A stretch of 64,000 bases of DNA. It comes from Bryobacter sp. (GTDB lineage Bacteria; Acidobacteriota; Terriglobia; Bryobacterales; Bryobacteraceae). The stretch spans positions 1 to 64,000 of the forward strand of contig JALHNH010000008.1 of the NCBI GenBank assembly GCA_022843625.1. The letters are read 5' to 3'. The position numbers and the translations under genes were made by a program. Positions 8,884 through 17,009 of the stretch are shown here, one piece after another; positions within the stretch are counted from its first letter, which is position 1; each line of letters opens with the position of its first letter. A model generated the notes under the pieces. That model was not told where the DNA came from, ran no database searches, and saw only the letters and a program-made list of their open reading frames with translations.

Positions 8884-8900
8884 ATGTATAAATTGCACGC
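8884..8900 (+). repeat. Copy C of the dispersed motif
   Basis: ATGTATAAATTGCACGC, 40 bp after the DUF1801 stop. It contains a TATAAAT that could act as a -10, but no gene starts close to it. Confidence 0.35.
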
Positions 8901-9086
8901 AACATCCACTATTTGCACTTATAGTCATCCAATCCAGACATGCCCAAGTTCTCGGCCTTCAATCGTGAAATTGGTCCACAATAACTGATATCGTCGTTGA
9001 AGGAAAGCCATTAATGCCGGATTGTTTTAGGTATAGATCTAGTCGAGACGGCATAGGAGAAAGAGTGAGGCGAGTCGAGGAACAAG

Positions 9087-10964
9087 ATGCTTGAGCAGAA
9101 AGGGAATCGATTTACCCGCTATTTCGCACCGCTCCTCGATGCGCTTCGTGCATCGGACCCATTGCCTATGCCACCTGCGGCAGTCCGCGCCTGGATACGG
9201 TCGAAAATAGAGGTGCCCGAACAAGATCTCAAACGGTTCATCAAGCAAAAGGGTAAAGAGACAGGAACCCAGACCATCTTTGAAAACGATATCCATTGGG
9301 CAAGATTCTACCTGGCGAAAGCGGGTCTGATTGGGTCGCAGAAACGTGGGATGTGGAGTTTGACTCCAGAGGGCCGGGGTGCGCATTTGACGCACGAAGA
9401 TGCAGAGGCTTTGTGTATCCGCATTCGTACCTCCAGCCGCAAGGATTCGTCTGCAGACGAGGGTGACGTTCCGGCTCCTGGCATTGATGAATACAGCGAC
9501 GAAAATCCTGCTGCGTGCTGGTTCGTGGGTGCCCTCTGGAATAAAGCCGATGATCAGGTGCCTCGTTTCCTCAAGGAAGGCATTTGGCAAAACGGTGACT
9601 CAGATCCCAATGGACAGACTTCCTCACCAGACGCGAACCGTGTTCGACAGATGAAGTTGGGTGATCGCATCGCGATTAAGTCGAGCTTCGTTCGAAAGCA
9701 CAAGTTGCCTTTTGACGTAAGTGGAAAGCCAGTCTCTGGCATGCGCATCAAGGCGACAGGCACTATCTTTGAAAACCTTAACGATGGAAAGACGGTGAAA
9801 GTCGCCTGGGATTCTCCATCTCCGGCGCGAGACTGGTACTTCTATACGTATCGGACAACCATTGTGAAGGCCGACTTGGAACGGGAGGATGCCCGACGGT
9901 TGGTCGAATTTACTTTCGAAGGCGCACAGCAGGACTACGCTTGGTTTTTGGCTCAACCCTACTGGGTCGAGAAGTATGGGGTCAAGCAGGCAAAAACAGA
10001 TGCCGAAGTTGCGGTAGAACTTCCCGACCTTGATGAAGAAGATCTGCCTGAAAACGAGGAAGAGCCAACTTACAGTGTTGCCGACATCATCGCAGATGGG
10101 GCATTTCTGAGTGCTGAAGAACTCAACAACATGATTGGACGCTGGCGATCCAAGAAGAACCTGGTTCTTCAGGGGCCGCCCGGCACTGGCAAGACTTGGC
10201 TCGCCAAACGTCTTGGATTCGCCTTAGTTGGGTCAAACGACAGGGAAACAACACGATCTCGTCTTCGAATAGTTCAGTTTCACCCCTCACTCGCTTATGA
10301 AGATTTTGTGCGAGGGTGGCGACCGCATGGCGATGGGAGGCTGAGCCTAGTCGACGGCATTTTGATGGAGGCAATTGAGGCTGCGGCAAGTGAACCGGAC
10401 CGACCGTTTGTACTCGTCATCGAGGAGATCAACCGTGGCAATCCAGCTCAGATTTTCGGCGAGATGCTTACCCTCCTCGAGGATACGAAGCGTCGACCCT
10501 CCGAGGCCATGGAACTCGCCTATCGAAAAGCGCCCGGCGAGCGAGTTCACGTCCCCGCAAACCTCTACGTTATCGGCACGATGAATGTGGCCGACAGATC
10601 TCTTGCCATTGTCGACCTTGCCCTGCGACGGCGCTTCGCATTCGTCGATCTTGAGCCTAGACTCGGACCAGAGTGGCACGATTGGTGTCTCAAGCGAGGT
10701 ATTGATCAAGCAATGCTGATAGATATTAAGGCCCGGATTGAAGACCTGAACGCAGAGATTACTTCTGCCACTTCATTGGGCCCGCAATTCCAAATCGGAC
10801 ATTCGTATGTGACACCAGATATCGAGGAGTCGATAAACGATACCCGCGCCTGGTTCCGGGCTAAAGTTGAGACGGAGATCGGCCCTTTGCTCGATGAATA
10901 CTGGTACGATGCACCGGAAACGGCGAAAGCGGCGCGCGCCAAACTTCTCGCGCGGCTTGTGTGA
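9087..10964 (+). CDS. mcrB: McrB-type restriction GTPase with Mrr-N and EVE-like modules
   Basis: 625 residues, start supported by GAGGA 6 nt upstream. Residues about 1-110 match the Mrr N-terminal winged helix ('VRAWIRSKIEVPEQDLKRF', 'GLIGSQKRGMWSLTPEG'). About 135-290 form an EVE/PUA-like module ('WFVGALWN', 'FLKEGIWQNG', 'MKLGDRIAIKSSF', 'IKATGTIFENL') expected to read modified bases. The C-terminal AAA+ motor has Walker A 'GPPGTGKT' (about 362-369), Walker B 'VLVIEEINRGN' and the McrB signature 'IGTMNVADRSLAIVDLALRRRF'. With McrC it forms a type IV enzyme that hydrolyses GTP and cuts modified foreign DNA. The stop overlaps the mcrC GTG by 4 nt. Base composition is G-rich inside a C-rich region, a sign of acquisition. 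Confidence 0.92.
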   Translation: MLEQKGNRFTRYFAPLLDALRASDPLPMPPAAVRAWIRSKIEVPEQDLKRFIKQKGKETGTQTIFENDIHWARFYLAKAGLIGSQKRGMWSLTPEGRGAHLTHEDAEALCIRIRTSSRKDSSADEGDVPAPGIDEYSDENPAACWFVGALWNKADDQVPRFLKEGIWQNGDSDPNGQTSSPDANRVRQMKLGDRIAIKSSFVRKHKLPFDVSGKPVSGMRIKATGTIFENLNDGKTVKVAWDSPSPARDWYFYTYRTTIVKADLEREDARRLVEFTFEGAQQDYAWFLAQPYWVEKYGVKQAKTDAEVAVELPDLDEEDLPENEEEPTYSVADIIADGAFLSAEELNNMIGRWRSKKNLVLQGPPGTGKTWLAKRLGFALVGSNDRETTRSRLRIVQFHPSLAYEDFVRGWRPHGDGRLSLVDGILMEAIEAAASEPDRPFVLVIEEINRGNPAQIFGEMLTLLEDTKRRPSEAMELAYRKAPGERVHVPANLYVIGTMNVADRSLAIVDLALRRRFAFVDLEPRLGPEWHDWCLKRGIDQAMLIDIKARIEDLNAEITSATSLGPQFQIGHSYVTPDIEESINDTRAWFRAKVETEIGPLLDEYWYDAPETAKAARAKLLARLV

Positions 10965-12052
10965 CAACAACTATTGCTTCCGGCGAGCGCCTGATCGGTC
11001 GTATCCCGGTTCGAAACCTTTGGCTCTTGATGCTCTACGCCTCGGAACTAACCAGGGTGAGAGGCGATTTCAACGCGATTGTGGACAAAGATATTGACGA
11101 TCTGCCGGACTTGATAGCACGCCTCCTGGCGGACGCTGTTGAGCGTAGCCTTCGCCGAAACCTTACCCGTGGTTATCACCACCGCGAGATGGTAGTTAAG
11201 CGAGTTCGCGGGCGCATCAGCGTTTTGAAAACCGAGTCCCGTCAACTCTTGTCAAGAGGGGAAGTTTGCTGTCGATTCGAAGAATTAACCAGTGACACTC
11301 CCCGTAACAGACTTGTTCGAGCAGCGCTGGACTTGATGGTGCGTCTTGTTCGACGCGACGACTTGCGCCAACGATGCCGCGCCTTGACTTCCAGCCTGGC
11401 AACTGTGGGCGTGGGTAGCGGGAGACCATCCCGCGCCGAGTTGGCCACAGATCAAATCGGACGCAACGACTCATCCGATCGGTTCATGGTTGCGCTTGCG
11501 CGACTTGCCTTTGATTTGGCTCTCCCTACCGAAAATGCTGGGCCGACAGCTTTAGCCGAGCCGGAACAAGAGGAAGTCTGGGTACGTCGGTTGTTTGAAA
11601 AAGCTGTTCTCGGATTCGCCCGAGTCGAGTTGGAGCCACAAGGATGGTTAGTCCGTGGTGGCGTTTCCCTGAATTGGCAGGTGTCGTCTGCTTCTAAAGG
11701 ATTAGCATCTATTCTTCCTCGTATGGTCACTGACATCGTGCTCGATCCACCGAACGGAGGCCGCCGGATCGTGATCGACACGAAGTTCACTTCTATCGTT
11801 ACAATGGGCCGCTTTGCTGATGCCAGACTAAAAAGCGGATACCTTTATCAGATGTACGCTTATCTGCGGTCTCAGGAGGAGCGTGACTCTCGTTGGCAGT
11901 ATGCCACAGGCTTGTTTCTTCACCCAGCGATTAACCAAAGTGTCCGGGAATTTGCAGTTATCCAAAACCATTCGATTGCTTTCGAGACACTGGACCTGAG
12001 TGGACCGGCTGTTACAATTCGGAACGATTTGCGACGAATCCTACAAGGTTAA
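10961..12052 (+). CDS. mcrC: McrC-type nuclease subunit
   Basis: 363 residues from a GTG overlapping the mcrB stop (GTGA). The N-terminus has the McrC opening 'GRIPVRNLWLLMLYASEL' and the middle 'VKRVRGRISVLKT' and 'DTPRNRLVRAAL'. The PD-(D/E)XK nuclease core appears as 'MVTDIVLD' followed by 'RIVIDTKF' around residues 252-275, giving the D...DTK metal and catalytic residues. It supplies the cleavage activity to the McrB motor, so the nuclease looks intact. No methyltransferase lies nearby, as expected for a type IV system. Confidence 0.92.
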   Translation: MTTTIASGERLIGRIPVRNLWLLMLYASELTRVRGDFNAIVDKDIDDLPDLIARLLADAVERSLRRNLTRGYHHREMVVKRVRGRISVLKTESRQLLSRGEVCCRFEELTSDTPRNRLVRAALDLMVRLVRRDDLRQRCRALTSSLATVGVGSGRPSRAELATDQIGRNDSSDRFMVALARLAFDLALPTENAGPTALAEPEQEEVWVRRLFEKAVLGFARVELEPQGWLVRGGVSLNWQVSSASKGLASILPRMVTDIVLDPPNGGRRIVIDTKFTSIVTMGRFADARLKSGYLYQMYAYLRSQEERDSRWQYATGLFLHPAINQSVREFAVIQNHSIAFETLDLSGPAVTIRNDLRRILQG

Positions 12053-12553
12053 CGCCCGGAAGATCTGTCCACTCGATGATGCAGCGCATTGCGATGAGCC
12101 TAACGCCAGAGTTGTTTTGATTTGGTTGGCGCTGCACGACACCTAATTCCTCACGAGAAACAGTCTTTCTGGGTCCTCAACCTTGACGCTCGCGAGAGAC
12201 GGCGTTCTGGAAACTCGTTGCGGTCTTTGTCCGAACTAAGCATTATCCGGAAGTTGAAACTACACCTCGCGCAAGAGAATCAATGTTCTTGCTACCCGAA
12301 CCGGAGTTCCATTTTGCGGGGACCCAACCATGCCGAGAGATGGCTTGACGCGCTCATCGAGACGATGGACGCAACGCTCCACTTCCCAGCCTCCGCCTGA
12401 ACTCGCGCCACCGCTGTGCCCCAGACCTGATCGTTTGAGATTACGCTGAACCATATGAATCCACAGATCAACGAAACAATCCGGAAATCACTAGATCAAG
12501 AGATCCATTTCCCCAAATCTACAAACCCTGGCAAAGCCACAAATCGACCTTTC
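12053..12553. other. Gene-free gap downstream of mcrC
   Basis: About 500 bp. A 92-codon frame on the + strand (12122-12400) has no recognisable motif, no good ribosome site and atypical composition. No transposase remnant, RNA gene or terminator was recognised. It may be decayed accessory DNA. Confidence 0.5.
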
Positions 12554-12886
12554 CTACGGCTGAGTAGCCTCGCGCCTCATGCATTCAATCACCCACATTC
12601 GAACAAGCGTCGAAACTTCGATAGTTTTGCGTTTGGCGAGCATCTCAATCATCCGCTTGGCGGTCACTGGAATTCGGATATTTAACTGCTTGGAGTTCGC
12701 CTCTTTCCAGTATTCTTCCAACATGCGGTCGAGATCCGAACGATCCGAATCGATTTCGGTTACTCCCTGCTTTAGTAACGCCACCGCATCGTTGCGATCA
12801 AAGAATGCGTCGAGTTCCTCATAGCTCGCAGATTTACGTGGAAGCCGGACTTTTGATGCCGATTTAACCTTGCTGTTTTTCTTCAT
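12554..12886 (-). CDS. CopG/BrnA-like ribbon-helix-helix antitoxin
   Basis: 110 residues. A basic N-terminus and an acidic middle ('YEELDAFFDRNDAVALLKQG') precede a ribbon-helix-helix: 'KQLNIRIPVTAKRMIEMLAKRKTIEVSTLVRMWVIECM', where the short strand (LNIRIP) and two helices end in the 'LVRMW' turn typical of CopG antitoxins. Its ATG overlaps the upstream toxin-like gene (ATGA). Toxin-first order is typical of brnT-brnA pairs. Expected to bind and neutralise the toxin and repress the pair. Antitoxin identity is firm as RHH; the BrnA label is by context. Confidence 0.72.
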   Translation of the reverse strand: MKKNSKVKSASKVRLPRKSASYEELDAFFDRNDAVALLKQGVTEIDSDRSDLDRMLEEYWKEANSKQLNIRIPVTAKRMIEMLAKRKTIEVSTLVRMWVIECMRREATQP

Positions 12887-13128
12887 CGTTTTCGATACCT
12901 TGCCTTTTCCCCTGAACTCATAACGCGCATATGAAAGACGACGATCCCGTCCGCCTCCTGCCTATAAGCGATATGCAGGTACTCTCCACTATGAGTTCTG
13001 CCGAGCAGTTCATAGATTCCTTCCAGCCCACGGCGGGAACGCAGCTTCAGCGGACCCGTCTCCAATACTTCGAAGAAGTCGTCTTCGTTGTAGCCATGCT
13101 TGAATGCACTTTCGACAAATTTGACCAC
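12883..13128 (-). CDS. BrnT-like toxin
   Basis: 81 residues from a GTG at 13128. It has the compact BrnT/DUF497 outline: 'FKHGYNEDDFFEVLETG', 'YELLGRTHSGEYLHIAYRQEADGIVVFHMRVMS' and the closing 'EKARYRKR' that matches the family end 'AR.MT..ERR.Y'. BrnT proteins adopt a RelE-like fold and inhibit translation as ribonucleases. Overlap with the RHH gene supports a toxin-antitoxin pair. A TATACG hexamer ends 8 nt before the start codon and no Shine-Dalgarno is evident. A different RelE-like subfamily remains possible. Confidence 0.65.
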   Translation of the reverse strand: MVKFVESAFKHGYNEDDFFEVLETGPLKLRSRRGLEGIYELLGRTHSGEYLHIAYRQEADGIVVFHMRVMSSGEKARYRKR

Positions 13129-13149
13129 TTCGTCTTACGTATAGCATAG

Positions 13150-13511
13150 TCTAGCAATTCGATTTCGAAGCGGCAATGTCCTCGCAATGTCCTCAGCCTG
13201 ATCCGTCCCAACCACATCCATCCATTTTGCTCAATGTTAAGGGCTCTGCCACGCGCAGTCCCGCCGACACTTTTCTACCGTCCGCGCAAATGATTTTTGC
13301 CAGCGATTCGTCAACTACCGCCATATCAATGGCTCAGCCAAAATTCAGAGCACCATCAGAACAGCCGTGCTTTCCCAAAAGTCCGCGCGGGACAGGTACT
13401 CCTGCGCCAAACGCAACACCCTCCTGGACGCCTCTCTACCGTCACGAACAATATGCTTCGACCATGTCGGAGCCAATACCTCGTTTGCCCTACAGTAAAT
13501 CGCCTGCTTTC
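13150..13511. other. Gap between the two toxin-antitoxin pairs
   Basis: About 360 bp without a supported gene. One + strand frame is open for 85 codons (13241-13495) with protein-like composition but no start codon near its beginning. It could be the remnant of a decayed gene. Nothing else was seen. Confidence 0.4.
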
Positions 13512-13901
13512 CTATCTTGCTTGCCGAACATCAGTAGCTGAAAAATCTTCACCTTTAAACAGCAAGGGCTCATCAGACCACCTCGCCAAGGCATAAGCGG
13601 CACAATCCCCAAAATTCAGTCCGGCACGATGCCGGCCCTTCCCAAATCGCCGAAACGCCGACCGGGCGATATTCAGTTGTTCGCTATCAAACGGGACAAT
13701 CTCAATCGCCGCCCGGTTCAAGAACAGATCAAGGTCAGACCCTGCGTCCTCTCCCCTCCGCCCTTCCAAAACCATTGCGGCCTCCAAAACGGAAACCGCC
13801 GATACTTGTCGTCGCTCCGCCGTCCCAATTCTTGATAGAAACTCTTCCCGCTCAGGCTCATCCTGAAGTATTGCCAGGATCGCCGATGTGTCCAGCGTCA
13901 T
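13512..13901 (-). CDS. vapC: VapC-type PIN-domain ribonuclease toxin
   Basis: 129 residues. The PIN acidic residues are in place: 'LDTSAILAIL' at the start (Asp3), Glu in 'SVLEAAMVLEGR', and Asp in 'LNFGDCAAYALA', with 'EPLLFKGEDFSATD' at the end. VapC toxins cleave tRNA or rRNA when released from VapB. The start overlaps the vapB stop (ATGA). Complete and apparently functional. Confidence 0.9.
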   Translation of the reverse strand: MTLDTSAILAILQDEPEREEFLSRIGTAERRQVSAVSVLEAAMVLEGRRGEDAGSDLDLFLNRAAIEIVPFDSEQLNIARSAFRRFGKGRHRAGLNFGDCAAYALARWSDEPLLFKGEDFSATDVRQAR

Positions 13902-14155
13902 CGCGTTGGCACGCCTAAATCGTCGTAACCAAGAATCTCATCCGCACTCATTTCAGAAATGATGGGACGCTTGGCGCACCTTACGGCGATCGCTCTGAGC
14001 TCATCCGCAACAAAGCTGCTTGCCTTGCTTCGCCTTAAGCGTTCATAACGCTCCTCAACCGAAGCTCGGATCGCCTCAGTCAGAGTTTCTCCCGTCAAAC
14101 TCGCAAGCTTACGTGAAAGCTGCTCCGTTTCTTCGTGTTTGATGCTAAGGGCCAT
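13898..14155 (-). CDS. vapB: VapB-type antitoxin
   Basis: 85 residues of the Rv0623/PSK type: 'ALSIKHEETEQLSRKLASLTGETLTEAIRASVEERYERLR' at the N-terminus is the DNA-binding and dimerisation segment, and the acidic tail 'MSADEILGYDDLGVP' is the usual toxin-wrapping end. It precedes vapC with a 4-nt overlap. An AT-rich inverted repeat sits directly on its start codon and probably mediates autoregulation. Confidence 0.9.
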   Translation of the reverse strand: MALSIKHEETEQLSRKLASLTGETLTEAIRASVEERYERLRRSKASSFVADELRAIAVRCAKRPIISEMSADEILGYDDLGVPTR

Positions 14156-14181
14156 AAATTTATATCTTTATATAAAATTTA
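14155..14181. promoter_or_regulatory. AT-rich inverted repeat at the vapBC start (operator/promoter)
   Basis: Arms TAAATTTATAT (14155-14165) and ATATAAAATTTA (14170-14181) are inverted repeats with one extra A in the second arm and a 4-nt spacer. Position over the vapB start and promoter fits a VapBC autoregulatory operator. The minus-strand text also contains TATAAA and TATATA hexamers suitable as -10. Confidence 0.5.
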
Positions 14182-14338
14182 ACACCTATCTATAAAGCTG
14201 CCAACACATATTGCTCCATCCATTCAATTTCGACATTTGTCGTTTGCAGAAATTTTCTGCCTCTATTTTCAATCCCCTCAACAAGATCCAGAAACCATGG
14301 TTCGGAATCGACTTCTCAAATGGTAGCTTTTGGATCGG

Positions 14339-14362
14339 GAGGCGCCCTGTGCGCCTCTTTTT
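14339..14362 (+). terminator. Rho-independent terminator-like hairpin in a gene leader
   Basis: GAGGCGC (14339-14345), a 5-nt loop and GCGCCTC (14351-14357) form a perfect 7-bp stem followed by five T. It points rightward and lies 30 bp before the start of the next + strand gene, where no upstream + gene needs terminating. It could end a small RNA or act as an attenuator. Confidence 0.6.
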
Positions 14363-14392
14363 CTATTTCAAATCAGAAAAGGATGAAGCACC

Positions 14393-15022
14393 ATGTCAAC
14401 ACAAGCCCAAATCGATGCCAACAGGCAAAACGCGAAAAAGTCGACTGGCCCGAAAACTCCCGAAGGCCGCGCCGCCTCCGCCGCCAACAGTACCCGTCAC
14501 GGCCTCCAGGCAAATCCAACCACCATCTTCGAAAACAATCCGCACGAACGAACCCAATACGACGCACTCAAGGCCAAACTCCTCAAGCAATGCCTCCCCG
14601 AAGGCGAACTTGAGCTCCAGGCCTTCGAGCGCTACACGTTCGCGCTCTTCCAGGCAGACCGTGCCAGACAATTGGAAATCGACGCGCAAACCCGCTGGTC
14701 AAACGAACCCAATAACGAAATCCTCTTCACCCAAATGGAGCGCATCCTCAAGCTCGGTGCCGCCCAGGAGCGCCGCGCCGACAAAGCCCTCAAAGAACTC
14801 GCCAAGCTCCAGCGAGACCGCATCCTCGCCATGGATATCCACACAGAACTCTATCTCTTGGACAAAACCCTCGATATCCCTGCAACCTTCCCCATGTTTG
14901 AAGTCCGCAAAACCGACCTCTCCAAAACCACCGCCGGCCTGCTCACCCTAAAGCTCATGGCCCTGCTGCCAGAAGCCCGCGAAATCGTGGACAAACACCG
15001 CGAATCGAAGCTAGCTGCCTAA
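14393..15022 (+). CDS. Conserved protein of the 'STGPKTPEGR' family, function unknown
   Basis: 209 residues, ATG preceded by AAAGGA. The N-terminus carries the recurring Acidobacteria/Planctomycetes motif 'NRQNAKKSTGPKTPEGR' followed by 'NSTRHGLQA'; the rest is charged and alpha-helical ('ALKAKLLKQ', 'ERRADKALKELAKLQRDR'), probably coiled coil. The family often occurs in many copies per genome and its role is not established. The basic N-terminus could bind nucleic acid; that is only a guess. A terminator-like hairpin lies in its leader, and tRNA-Pro follows about 100 bp downstream. Confidence 0.7.
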   Translation: MSTQAQIDANRQNAKKSTGPKTPEGRAASAANSTRHGLQANPTTIFENNPHERTQYDALKAKLLKQCLPEGELELQAFERYTFALFQADRARQLEIDAQTRWSNEPNNEILFTQMERILKLGAAQERRADKALKELAKLQRDRILAMDIHTELYLLDKTLDIPATFPMFEVRKTDLSKTTAGLLTLKLMALLPEAREIVDKHRESKLAA

Positions 15023-15128
15023 CAATCCCCCACAAACAAGGCCCAACAGCCGCAAGCTCTTTGAAAATTGAAAAATAGACACACTCCGACGTCAGTATTA
15101 GCTACAAACGTGGGTGAGAAGGAAGGAA

Positions 15129-15205
15129 TGGTCGGGGCGGCGGGATTCGAACTCGCGACCCCCTGCGCCCAAGGCAGGTGCGCTACCAGGCTGCGCTACG
15201 CCCCG
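15129..15205 (-). tRNA. tRNA-Pro(TGG)
   Basis: The reverse complement folds as a 77-nt tRNA: acceptor CGGGGCG paired with CGCCCCG, D-arm with 'AGCGCAGCCTGGTAGCGC', anticodon loop CTTGGGC (anticodon TGG), T-loop 'GTTCGAATC', discriminator A and an encoded CCA at 15131-15129. Its 3' end faces the toxin-antitoxin/McrBC stretch, a common orientation for island insertion sites. Confidence 0.97.
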
Positions 15206-15251
15206 ACTATCAACTTTTCTATTGTAACCTATTCGCTTCCAGACCTTCGAT

Positions 15252-15695
15252 TTATCCGGGATACGGGGCAAAACACTTCATGATCGCCGCCTTAAGCTCG
15301 GCAGGACACTTGGGATGGTTGTCAATCCGTGGCCATAGCGAAGGCAGGTAATTGCTCATATTATTGCTGAGAGCTGAAATGATCCAGTTGTAGCCTTGGT
15401 TCGCCAGCATGGGGCTTACCTTGCCATCCTGCGTCCCACCTCGTATCTGCTGATGACGCTTGATCGCAATGGTGAGCGGGTCACTTGCCAATCCAGAGTA
15501 CGGCGCTCCGGGCTTGATAGCCGCGAAGAGGGCCCGATCCGCTGGGCTAATGGGTGTCTTGGGATTATTCCCCATACACCAGTAGCCAAACTGAACAAGT
15601 TGCCAGTCGTCAACCTTGTTCGGACATCCGGGTCCAACATGGGAATCCACATTCCAATACAACCTCAGGTCTTGATTGATGAGTCCTCTTGCCAT
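15252..15695 (-). CDS. Hypothetical protein
   Basis: 147 residues, start well supported by GGAGG 6-7 nt before the ATG. No signal peptide, membrane segment or known motif was recognised. It is rich in Trp, Pro and Gly ('WNVDSHVGPGCPNKVDDWQLVQFGYWCM', 'KPGAPYSGLASDPL', 'IRGGTQDGKVSPMLANQGYNW') and has three Cys. It lies between argD and tRNA-Pro on the minus strand. Coding is likely from composition and ribosome site; function unknown. Confidence 0.65.
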   Translation of the reverse strand: MARGLINQDLRLYWNVDSHVGPGCPNKVDDWQLVQFGYWCMGNNPKTPISPADRALFAAIKPGAPYSGLASDPLTIAIKRHQQIRGGTQDGKVSPMLANQGYNWIISALSNNMSNYLPSLWPRIDNHPKCPAELKAAIMKCFAPYPG

Positions 15696-15788
15696 CGCTT
15701 CCCTCCGTTCTCGATACGACCGCTATTGCGGCTCTAATAGATATGTGCGGAATTCAGCATTGAAATTTGCAGCGCCCGCTAAAAGTCT

Positions 15789-17009
15789 CTAATATTTGCT
15801 GAAGATCTTTTTCAGACCCTTGATCGCCTTGTCGACATGCTTTTCCTTCAGGATGTAAGCCGGCAGGAATCGTAAAACCGTCTCATGCGTGCAGTTGAAC
15901 AACAGGCCGTTCTCGAAGCCGTCGTTCACCATCTGCTTGCCCACGATGTCCAACTCGACACCGATCATCAGACCCGCCCCGCGAACTTCCTTAATGAACC
16001 CATGCTTGGCCTGCAAGCCACGCAGTTCCTCACGGAAGTACTCACCCACCCGAACCATCTGCGGCAGCAAATCGTCGAGAATATCGAAGAATTCCAGCGC
16101 CACACGGCAAACCAGCGGGCCGCCGCCAAACGTAGTCCCGTGCATGCCTGTCCCAAGCGCATCAGCCGCCTTCTGCGACATCAAAATGCCACCCATCGGC
16201 AACCCGCAGGAGATCGGCTTGGCAAACGCAATCAAATCCGGCAAAATCGGCTGGCTCAAAAGCTGGTAAGAGAAATACTTGCCCGGCCGCCCCACACCAC
16301 ACTGGATCCCGTCATGAATCAACAACGCATTGTGCTGGTCACAAAGCGCACGAGCTTTCGCAAAGAAACTCTCAGAAACAGGCAAGATACCGCCCTCGCC
16401 CTGAATCCCTTCAAAAATGATTCCCGCCGTCCGCTCACTGAAAGCCGCCTCCAGCGCCGCCTCATCATTGCGCTCGATAAACTTCACCCCTGGCAGCAGC
16501 GGCTCAAAATCCGCCCGGTACTTCGGCTGCCCGGTTACACTCAGCGCCCCAAAAGTCCGCCCGTGAAACGAATTCTCAAGCGAGATAATCTCGTACTTCT
16601 CCGGGCTGATCTTGTGCCCGTGAGACCTGGCAATCTTGAGCGAACCCTCAACCGCTTCCGTGCCTGAATTGCAGAAGAACGCACGGTCCATACCGCTCAC
16701 CTCAACCAGCTTCTTCGCCAGCTTGCCCTGAAACTCGTGGTAGTAAAGATTCGACGTATGCAGCAGCTTCGCACTCTGATCGCGGATCACCTTGCTGATA
16801 CGCGGATGGTTATGCCCCAGAGAATTCACCCCGATGCCGGACAACAGATCCAAATATTTGTTGCCATCGACGTCATAAAGGTAGACGCCCTTGCCACGAT
16901 CCAGCGCCAGCGGATAGCGGCCATAGTTCTGGAGGAGGTAATTGCTCTCTAATTCCTGGATCTTTTGCAGCTTCGACAAAGAAGGTGCTGCGGTGCTAGA
17001 ACTGCTCAT
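15789..17009 (-). CDS. argD: Acetylornithine/ornithine-type aminotransferase (class III)
   Basis: 406 residues with the class III PLP fold: 'LDLLSGIGVNSLGHNHP', 'FFCNSGTEAVEGSLKIAR', 'SFHGRTFGALSVTGQ', the PLP-ring Asp at about residue 231 and the Schiff-base Lys in 'IAFAKPISCGLP' near 261. It would make N-acetylornithine in arginine synthesis. The highly conserved Glu after the PLP Asp (usual 'DE(V/I)Q') is Gly here ('IHDGIQCG', codon GGG), a striking change next to the cofactor. The start overlaps the stop of the upstream MauE/thioredoxin-like gene (ATGA). Closely related ornithine or other omega-aminotransferase activity cannot be excluded. Confidence 0.85.
   Translation of the reverse strand: MSSSSTAAPSLSKLQKIQELESNYLLQNYGRYPLALDRGKGVYLYDVDGNKYLDLLSGIGVNSLGHNHPRISKVIRDQSAKLLHTSNLYYHEFQGKLAKKLVEVSGMDRAFFCNSGTEAVEGSLKIARSHGHKISPEKYEIISLENSFHGRTFGALSVTGQPKYRADFEPLLPGVKFIERNDEAALEAAFSERTAGIIFEGIQGEGGILPVSESFFAKARALCDQHNALLIHDGIQCGVGRPGKYFSYQLLSQPILPDLIAFAKPISCGLPMGGILMSQKAADALGTGMHGTTFGGGPLVCRVALEFFDILDDLLPQMVRVGEYFREELRGLQAKHGFIKEVRGAGLMIGVELDIVGKQMVNDGFENGLLFNCTHETVLRFLPAYILKEKHVDKAIKGLKKIFSKY

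Noticed and set aside
12122-12400. 92-residue + strand frame after mcrC
   Set aside because: No motif, no ribosome site and irregular composition; kept only as a gap note.
15068-15283. 71-residue + strand frame reading '[24 protein letters not shown]'
   Set aside because: This is the well-known false translation of the strand opposite tRNA-Pro.
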